Source: an uncultured Succiniclasticum sp. (GTDB lineage: Bacteria; Bacillota; Negativicutes; Acidaminococcales; Acidaminococcaceae). Taken from it: 38,635 nt of DNA. Positions 33,298 through 38,635 of this stretch are shown here, one piece after another (position 1 is the first letter of the stretch; the number at the start of each line of letters is the position of its first letter). A model generated the notes under the pieces. That model saw nothing but the letters and a program-made list of their open reading frames with translations. It was not told the origin of the DNA and ran no database searches. Location of the stretch: the NCBI GenBank assembly GCA_905235335.1, contig CAJOKZ010000028.1, positions 764 through 39,398 on the forward strand, read 5' to 3'. The translations under genes and the position numbers were made by a program.

Positions 33298-33558
33298 TTA
33301 TTTAGCACGTTCTAATATTTCAACCAGGCGCCAGCATTTGTCCTTGGAAAGCGGACGGGTCTGGGTGATCTTTACCATATCTCCGATATGCGCTTCATTG
33401 TTTTCATCATGTGCCTTAAATTTAATCGTGTTCTTAACGCCTTTTTTGTAGAGCGGATGCTGAACAAAACGTTCAACAGCCACAACGATGGTCTTCTGCA
33501 TCTTGTCGCTGACTACTCTTCCAACACGGCTGACACGCGCATTTCTTTCTACGGTCAC
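33298..33558 (-). CDS. rpsQ: 30S ribosomal protein S17
   Basis: 86 residues, an OB-fold 16S rRNA binder. [20 protein letters not shown] and the [18 protein letters not shown] block identify it. GTG start at 33558, AAGGAGG upstream. Confidence 0.98.
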   Translation of the reverse strand: MTVERNARVSRVGRVVSDKMQKTIVVAVERFVQHPLYKKGVKNTIKFKAHDENNEAHIGDMVKITQTRPLSKDKCWRLVEILERAK

Positions 33559-33590
33559 GACTGTTTCCTCCTTAATTAAGCTTCAAAACC

Positions 33591-33785
33591 TTATGCGTTA
33601 ATCTCATTCTGACGCTGAACGGTTTTGATTCTGGCAATGGATTTTTTTACTTCGTGGATCTTCATGGGATTCTCACATTGTCCGGTTGCCATCTGAAAAC
33701 GCAAGTTAAACAGTTCTTCCTTCAACTCTGCTAACTTCTTATCCAAATCCTCAGCAGATAATTCTCTGATTTCATTGATTTTCAT
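33591..33785 (-). CDS. rpmC: 50S ribosomal protein L29
   Basis: 64 residues, a helical hairpin near the exit tunnel: [18 protein letters not shown] and [12 protein letters not shown]. Its ATG overlaps the rplP stop by 4 nt (ATGA), which suggests coupled translation. Confidence 0.98.
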   Translation of the reverse strand: MKINEIRELSAEDLDKKLAELKEELFNLRFQMATGQCENPMKIHEVKKSIARIKTVQRQNEINA

Positions 33786-34237
33786 TCAGCTTCACCACCC
33801 TTTGCTTCTACGGCAGTTTCGGCTTCCAACTGAGCCTTTGTAACGAATTTAGTTTTAATGGGGAGCTTGTGGCCAGCCAGACGCATTGCTTCTTTTGCCT
33901 CGGTTTCCCCTACACCGCCCATTTCAAACAGGACACGGCCGGGCTTCACTACCGCTACCCAATATTCCGGGGAACCTTTGCCGGAACCCATACGGGTCTC
34001 AGCCGGTTTTGCTGTAATCGGTTTGTCTGGGAAGATCTGGATCCATACCTGTCCACCACGTTTGATGTAACGGGTCATAGCGATACGTGCTGCTTCAATC
34101 TGACGATTAGTAATCCAAGCAGGTTCCAGCGCAACCAGGCCAAAATCGCCATGGTAGATCTTATTGCCGCGCATAGCACGACCTTTCATACGGCCCCTGT
34201 GCTGTTTACGATGTTTAACTCTATTCGGTAATAACAT
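33782..34237 (-). CDS. rplP: 50S ribosomal protein L16
   Basis: 151 residues. [34 protein letters not shown] and [20 protein letters not shown] are signatures. The C-terminus is a little longer than usual with an acidic Glu/Ala tail. Confidence 0.98.
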   Translation of the reverse strand: MLLPNRVKHRKQHRGRMKGRAMRGNKIYHGDFGLVALEPAWITNRQIEAARIAMTRYIKRGGQVWIQIFPDKPITAKPAETRMGSGKGSPEYWVAVVKPGRVLFEMGGVGETEAKEAMRLAGHKLPIKTKFVTKAQLEAETAVEAKGGEAE

Positions 34238-34242
34238 TTTCC

Positions 34243-34917
34243 TTATGCCTCCTTTGCGGATGCAGTCTTAGCTGCTGCCTTGGTTTCCGGCAGGACTTCA
34301 CCTTTATTGATCCATACCTTTACACCGATACGGCCATATGTGGTATGTGCTTCCGCTGTGCCGTAATCAATGTCAGCACGCAAAGTGTGCAGGGGAATGG
34401 AGCCCTCGCGATAGCTTTCGCTGCGGGCAATTTCAGCACCGCCCAGGCGGCCGCCCACTTTTACTTTAATGCCTTTTGCGCCCATGCGCATAGTCCGGCC
34501 AACGCACTGTTTCATGGCACGACGGAAAGCAATACGCCGTTCCAACTGGCTTGCAATGTTTTCGGCAACCAGCGTTGCATCCATATCCGGCTGTTTAATC
34601 TCCTGGATATTGATATCTATGTTGGCATCGGTCATTTTCTTCAAGTCTTTTTTCAGCAATTCGATATTGCTTCCCTGGCGACCAATCACCATGCCCGGTT
34701 TTGCGGTATAGATCGTTATACGGGCCTTATTGGAGGCGCGCTCAATATCTACCTTGGAAATTCCGGACTGGAACAGTTTTTCTTTAATAAACTCACGGAT
34801 TTTAATATCTTCCAGCAAGAATTTTTCATAGTCTTTATCAGCATACCAGTTAGATTCCCAACCTTTGATTACGCCAACACGCAGACCATGCGGATTAACT
34901 TTCTGACCCACTATCAT
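34243..34917 (-). CDS. rpsC: 30S ribosomal protein S3
   Basis: 224 residues. The N-terminal KH domain has its GxxG as GRQG within [12 protein letters not shown]; the C-terminal domain has [18 protein letters not shown]. It lines the mRNA entry tunnel. Starts [15 protein letters not shown]. Confidence 0.98.
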   Translation of the reverse strand: MIVGQKVNPHGLRVGVIKGWESNWYADKDYEKFLLEDIKIREFIKEKLFQSGISKVDIERASNKARITIYTAKPGMVIGRQGSNIELLKKDLKKMTDANIDINIQEIKQPDMDATLVAENIASQLERRIAFRRAMKQCVGRTMRMGAKGIKVKVGGRLGGAEIARSESYREGSIPLHTLRADIDYGTAEAHTTYGRIGVKVWINKGEVLPETKAAAKTASAKEA

Positions 34918-34938
34918 TACCCTCCTTATCCGGGAATA

Positions 34939-35271
34939 TTATTTCTCTGAAACACATACGGTCACGTGGCTGGAATGTTTCAAAATCTTGAAAGCCTGTC
35001 CACGGGAACGCGGATGGATTCGTTTCAGAGTGGGACCCTGATCGACATAGCAAGATGAAACGAACAGGTTGTCCACATTCATATCGTTATTATGTTCAGC
35101 ATTGGCAACAGCGCTGCGCAATACCTTCTCCACAACTTCAGAACCAACTTTCGGCGTAAACTTTAAGATTGCGAAAGCATCGGATACTTTTTTACCGCGG
35201 ATCAGGTTCATAACAATGCGCAGTTTGCGAGGAGCAATGCGGATATATTTTGCAGTAGCCTTGACTTCCAT
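34939..35271 (-). CDS. rplV: 50S ribosomal protein L22
   Basis: 110 residues. The extended loop that lines the exit tunnel, with ending [22 protein letters not shown], is present, as is the N-terminal [23 protein letters not shown]. Confidence 0.98.
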   Translation of the reverse strand: MEVKATAKYIRIAPRKLRIVMNLIRGKKVSDAFAILKFTPKVGSEVVEKVLRSAVANAEHNNDMNVDNLFVSSCYVDQGPTLKRIHPRSRGQAFKILKHSSHVTVCVSEK

Positions 35272-35281
35272 TACTTATTCC

Positions 35282-35563
35282 TCACTTTCCAGTAGTATCT
35301 GCTTTCTTGTTCTGATGGCCTCTATAGGTACGGGTAGGAGCAAACTCTCCCAGTTTATGGCCTACCATATCTTCGGTAATGAATACCGGAACATGTTTGC
35401 GTCCGTCATGAACCGCGATAGTGTGTCCCACAAACGAAGGTAAAATCATAGAAGCGCGGGACCAGGTCTTAACGACCTTTTTATCATTTGCGGCATTAAG
35501 TGCATCAACCTTCTTTAACAGGCTCGGATGTACATAAGGTCCTTTTTTAACTGATCTAGACAC
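35282..35563 (-). CDS. rpsS: 30S ribosomal protein S19
   Basis: 93 residues. [18 protein letters not shown] and the [28 protein letters not shown] stretch are signatures. GTG start at 35563 behind AAAGGAGG. Confidence 0.98.
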   Translation of the reverse strand: MSRSVKKGPYVHPSLLKKVDALNAANDKKVVKTWSRASMILPSFVGHTIAVHDGRKHVPVFITEDMVGHKLGEFAPTRTYRGHQNKKADTTGK

Positions 35564-35588
35564 TGATAAGCCTCCTTTCTTTCAACAA

Positions 35589-36419
35589 TTATTTCGTTCT
35601 GCGGCTTACGATTAACTTAGTAGAAGATTTTTTGTTCTTGCGTGTACGTACACCAAACGCCGGCTTGCCCCAGGGAGTAACAGGACGTTTGCGACCAACC
35701 GGGCTATGGCCTTCACCGCCTCCATGAGGATGGTCATTCGGATTCATAACAACGCCACGGTTGGCAGGACGGATACCCAACCAGCGGGAACGCCCGGCCT
35801 TGCCGATGGTAATATTTTCAAATTCCAGATTGCCGACCTGGCCAATGGTAGCGCGGCAGTTGATATGTACCTTACGTACCTCGCCGGAGGGCAGCCTCAG
35901 CAGTGCGTAATCGCCTTCCTTGGCCATAAGCTGTACCACTGTACCGGCAGAACGTGCCATCTGGCCGCCTTTTCCGATCTTCAACTCCACATTATGCACC
36001 AGTGTGCCGACCGGAATGTTCTTCAGCGGCAGGCAGTTGCCAGTCTTAATATCTGCATCCGGACCGCTTTCTACCTTATCTCCTACTTTCAAATCAAGGG
36101 GAGCGAGGATATAACGTTTCTCGCCGTCAACATAGTTGAGCAGAGCGATGCGAGCATTACGGTTCGGATCATATTCGATCGTCGCCACTTTCGCAGGAAT
36201 ACCATCTTTATTGCGTTTAAAATCGATGATGCGGTACTGTCTTTTCGCACCGCCGCCCTGATGCCGTACAGTCATTTTACCAGTGTTGTTGCGACCGGCA
36301 TGTTTGTTGAGCTTTTCAACAAGCGGACGATAGGGTTTATCTGTCGTAATCTCTTCGAAGGAAGACGTCGTCATGAAACGTCTCGAAGGAGAATACGGAT
36401 TGTAGCTTTTAATCGCCAT
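35589..36419 (-). CDS. rplB: 50S ribosomal protein L2
   Basis: 276 residues, near the peptidyl-transferase centre. The conserved C-terminal [20 protein letters not shown] with its key histidine and the N-terminal [14 protein letters not shown] are present. Normal length. Confidence 0.98.
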   Translation of the reverse strand: MAIKSYNPYSPSRRFMTTSSFEEITTDKPYRPLVEKLNKHAGRNNTGKMTVRHQGGGAKRQYRIIDFKRNKDGIPAKVATIEYDPNRNARIALLNYVDGEKRYILAPLDLKVGDKVESGPDADIKTGNCLPLKNIPVGTLVHNVELKIGKGGQMARSAGTVVQLMAKEGDYALLRLPSGEVRKVHINCRATIGQVGNLEFENITIGKAGRSRWLGIRPANRGVVMNPNDHPHGGGEGHSPVGRKRPVTPWGKPAFGVRTRKNKKSSTKLIVSRRTK

Positions 36420-36432
36420 TTAGCTTCCCTCC

Positions 36433-36723
36433 TTACATTCCTTCAAACACAGGAATTGTCTGGCCTTCAGCCAGTCTTACGATTGCTTTTTTGTAGTCTG
36501 ATGTCCGGCCGATATTTCTGCCCATCCGTTTAATCTTGCCGCTTACGCGGATAGTTGTCACGGATAAAACTTTTACATTCCAGATGGATTCCACCGCCTG
36601 GCGAATCTCTGTCTTGTTCGCAGTCACCGGAACCTTGAAAGTATATTTATTGTCCTGCATCATCAGGGATGTTTTTTCCGTGATGAGCGGGCGGATCAAA
36701 ACGTCGCGAGGATTAGCAGCCAT
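36433..36723 (-). CDS. rplW: 50S ribosomal protein L23
   Basis: 96 residues, at the tunnel exit where trigger factor and SRP dock. NPRDVLIRPLITEKTSLMM and the TKTEIRQAVESIW-type segment (here NKTEIRQAVESIWNVKV) identify it. Its ATG shares one base with the rplD stop (TAATG). Confidence 0.98.
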   Translation of the reverse strand: MAANPRDVLIRPLITEKTSLMMQDNKYTFKVPVTANKTEIRQAVESIWNVKVLSVTTIRVSGKIKRMGRNIGRTSDYKKAIVRLAEGQTIPVFEGM

Positions 36724-37352
36724 TATGCAAGTACCTCCTCAATCTTTTCTACAGCATTCTTATCCAGGAATACCTTATTATTGTGCAACAGATCGAAACA
36801 GTTCAGGCCGCCGTTGTTGATGACGGTCACTTTGCGGATGTTGCGCGCAGAAAGTTCGACATTCTCGTTTTCACCATCGGTGATAATCAGTGTCTTATTT
36901 TCTGCAGCTTCAAAAGCATCCAGCATTTCCACTGTCCGTTTGGTCTTGAAATCATCAAAGGCAATGTTGTCAATGATAACCAGCTGGCCTGCAGCAACTT
37001 TTGCAGATAATGCACAGCGTAATGCCAGACGGCGTGCCTTCCTCGTCATAGCTTTCGCATAACTACGGGGCTGTGGTCCAAAGGTGGTGCCGCCGCCAAC
37101 CCACAGAGGAGAGCGGGTGGAACCAACACGTGCATGGCCGGTTCCTTTCTGTTTCCAAGGTTTCCTGCCGCCACCGCGAACCATGCCGCGTGTCTTGGTA
37201 GCGGAAGTGCCTTGACGCTGATTCGCCTGCTGCATCACTACAGCCTGATGAACTACAGGTTCATTAAACTCAACGCCAAAAACTTCATCATTTAATTCAA
37301 TTTCTTCGCCGGTCGCTTTACCGGCCATGTTATATACAGATAACTTCGGCAT
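36723..37352 (-). CDS. rplD: 50S ribosomal protein L4
   Basis: 209 residues from the ATG at 37352 (AGGAGG 9 nt upstream). The tunnel-loop segment GGGRKPWKQKGTGHARVGSTR is intact, as is PLWVGGGTTFGPQPRSY. In other bacteria L4 controls its own S10 operon; no such site was identified here. Confidence 0.98.
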   Translation of the reverse strand: MPKLSVYNMAGKATGEEIELNDEVFGVEFNEPVVHQAVVMQQANQRQGTSATKTRGMVRGGGRKPWKQKGTGHARVGSTRSPLWVGGGTTFGPQPRSYAKAMTRKARRLALRCALSAKVAAGQLVIIDNIAFDDFKTKRTVEMLDAFEAAENKTLIITDGENENVELSARNIRKVTVINNGGLNCFDLLHNNKVFLDKNAVEKIEEVLA

Positions 37353-37381
37353 ATGAAGCATCCTCCTTTCCGTCGTTTAAA

Positions 37382-38020
37382 TTACTTACCTTTTACAGCT
37401 TCCCTGATCACTACGCAGGAACCGTTGGCACCAGGGATGGATCCGTGTACAAGGATAAGATTGCGCTCAGTGTCGACCCTTGCTATGGTCAGGCTCTGAA
37501 CGGTAGCATTCGTACCGCCCATACGGCCAGGCAGTTTTTTGCCTTTGATTACTCTGCCGCCAGGACCTGAATGCATAGGTCCCATAGAACCCGGTTCACG
37601 ATGAGATTTGGAACCGTGTTTCATAGGCCCGCGACCGAAATTATGACGCTTGACTGTGCCTGCAAAGCCTTTGCCGCGGCTGATGCCGCTTACGTCAACC
37701 AGTTCCCCGGCTGCAAACAAATCAGCTTTGATCACGTCACCCGGTTTTAAGTCGGACGGAGCGTCCAGACGTAATTCCTTAACAAATTCCGCAGGAGCAA
37801 CACCTGCTTTTGCGAAGTGCCCTTTTTCCGGTTTTGTCACTTTCTTTTCGCTAACTTCACCGAAACCGATCTGGATCGCATTGTATCCATCAGTTTCTTC
37901 TGTTTTGTTCTGAATCACAGTGCAAGGGCCTGCTAACACAACCGTAACAGGAATAAACTTGCCATCAGCTTCAAAAATTTGGGTCATGCCCAGTTTCTTG
38001 CCAATAATTCCTTTAGCCAT
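37382..38020 (-). CDS. rplC: 50S ribosomal protein L3
   Basis: 212 residues from the ATG at 38020, with GAGGAGG upstream; it starts [16 protein letters not shown]. The block [20 protein letters not shown] and SHREPGSMG that reaches toward the peptidyl-transferase centre is intact. Confidence 0.98.
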   Translation of the reverse strand: MAKGIIGKKLGMTQIFEADGKFIPVTVVLAGPCTVIQNKTEETDGYNAIQIGFGEVSEKKVTKPEKGHFAKAGVAPAEFVKELRLDAPSDLKPGDVIKADLFAAGELVDVSGISRGKGFAGTVKRHNFGRGPMKHGSKSHREPGSMGPMHSGPGGRVIKGKKLPGRMGGTNATVQSLTIARVDTERNLILVHGSIPGANGSCVVIREAVKGK

Positions 38021-38033
38021 CGTTAGCACCTCC

Positions 38034-38345
38034 TCACAGTTTGATTTCGATGTCCACGCCGGCCGGAAGGTCTAAGCGCATCAGCGCGTCAACGGTTTTC
38101 GGAGTCGGCTCCAGAATGTCTACCAGACGTTTGTGAGTACGCATTTCAAACTGCTCACGGGAATCTTTGTTGACATGCGGAGAACGCAGAATCGTGTAAA
38201 TGTTTTTCTCTGTAGGCAGAGGAATCGGGCCGGAAACCTGTGCGCCGGTACGTTTCGCGGTGTCTACAATCTTAGCAGCGCTCTGATCCAGAGCGGTGTG
38301 GTCATACGCTTTCAGGCGTATCCTGATTTTTTGTGTCTTAGCCAT
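38034..38345 (-). CDS. rpsJ: 30S ribosomal protein S10
   Basis: 103 residues. [42 protein letters not shown] and the C-terminal [12 protein letters not shown] are typical. The ATG at 38345 has GGAGG 8 nt upstream; a longer open frame to 38462 is not conserved. First gene of the S10 operon. The 120 bp before it hold no recognised motif beyond the tuf terminator. Confidence 0.98.
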   Translation of the reverse strand: MAKTQKIRIRLKAYDHTALDQSAAKIVDTAKRTGAQVSGPIPLPTEKNIYTILRSPHVNKDSREQFEMRTHKRLVDILEPTPKTVDALMRLDLPAGVDIEIKL

Positions 38346-38467
38346 TAATTTTTCCTCCAATCGCCCAGTTTCTAAGAACGGACATACTCCGTGAAAATCT
38401 CCCCGTCTGCAAGGCAGGACAGGCAAGCAACCTTTCACATCATCGCAGGTGCCAATAAACATAAGAA

Positions 38468-38495
38468 TATGAGGGGCTGTCTTACGCCCCTCATA
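38468..38495 (-). terminator. Hairpin after tuf
   Basis: Perfect 10-bp stem 38468–38477 / 38486–38495 (TATGAGGGGC) with an 8-nt loop, then TTCTTATGTTTATT on the minus strand. It probably ends or attenuates tuf transcription before the S10 operon. Confidence 0.75.
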
Positions 38496-38534
38496 CCGGG
38501 ATCTAAGATCAATATTACAACACTATATCAGTAA

Positions 38535-38635
38535 TTATTCGATGATGTCACCAACAACACCAGCACCTACAGTGCGGCCGCCTTCACGGATTGCGAAGCG
38601 CAGGCCCTGTTCCATGGCAATCGGGGTAATCAGCG
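38535..38635 (-). CDS. tuf: Elongation factor Tu, C-terminal end only
   Basis: The last 32 codons of tuf are in the window, reading [20 protein letters not shown] then [12 protein letters not shown] and TAA at 38535. This is the beta-barrel domain III of EF-Tu. The rest lies beyond the window edge. Confidence 0.95.
   Translation of the reverse strand, partial: LITPIAMEQGLRFAIREGGRTVGAGVVGDIIE

Noticed and set aside
1..38635. CRISPR array, insertion sequence or prophage
   Set aside because: No regularly spaced repeats, transposase, integrase or terminal inverted repeats were seen anywhere in the window.

Overview
The window looks like a chromosomal segment of a low-to-mid GC Bacillota. Its right half has the Bacillota gene order tuf–S10–spc–alpha–ecfA1A2T–truA–rplM–rpsI. 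Other features fit the class Negativicutes (class III fructose-1,6-bisphosphatase, AzlCD, a DUF1015–SerC pair, zinc-type S14 and L36), but that placement is an inference; no marker seen here fixes the genus.

Left part (1–18.9 kb) is a mosaic of short transcription units. From the left these are: a sialidase-like BNR protein running off the window edge (minus); DUF1015 followed by serC (minus); the AzlC/AzlD branched-chain amino acid exporter and a secreted beta-lactamase-fold serine hydrolase (plus); a strongly degenerate P1B-type ATPase (minus); a LigB–AMMECR1 fusion plus its partner radical SAM enzyme, known by name as the AmmeMemoRadiSam system and of unknown function (plus); class III FBPase (minus); a MATE transporter (plus); and a small secreted protein, an MFS transporter, a tRNA-Val(GAC) and a second small secreted protein (all minus). 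Several units end in clear intrinsic terminators.

Right part (19.1–38.6 kb) is the translation supercluster, all on the minus strand. Read in the transcription direction it runs tuf (3' end), rpsJ, rplC, rplD, rplW, rplB, rpsS, rplV, rpsC, rplP, rpmC, rpsQ, rplN, rplX, rplE, rpsN, rpsH, rplF, rplR, rpsE, rpmD, rplO, secY, adk, infA, rpmJ, rpsM, rpsK, rpsD, rpoA, rplQ, then a terminator. A new consensus promoter then drives ecfA1–ecfA2–ecfT–truA, and another promoter with a long leader drives rplM–rpsI. The gene map, usual between adk and infA, is absent.

Three essential genes here (rpsI, rplM, secY) have their reading frames broken by small deletions. Restoring about 35, 8 and 1 or 4 nt would give proteins of normal family length, so sequencing or assembly error is the leading explanation. 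The most interesting biology is the P-type ATPase that has lost its actuator domain and metal-site residues, the LigB–AMMECR1/radical SAM pair with a structured leader, and the DUF1015–serC link, which suggests a role in phosphoserine metabolism.
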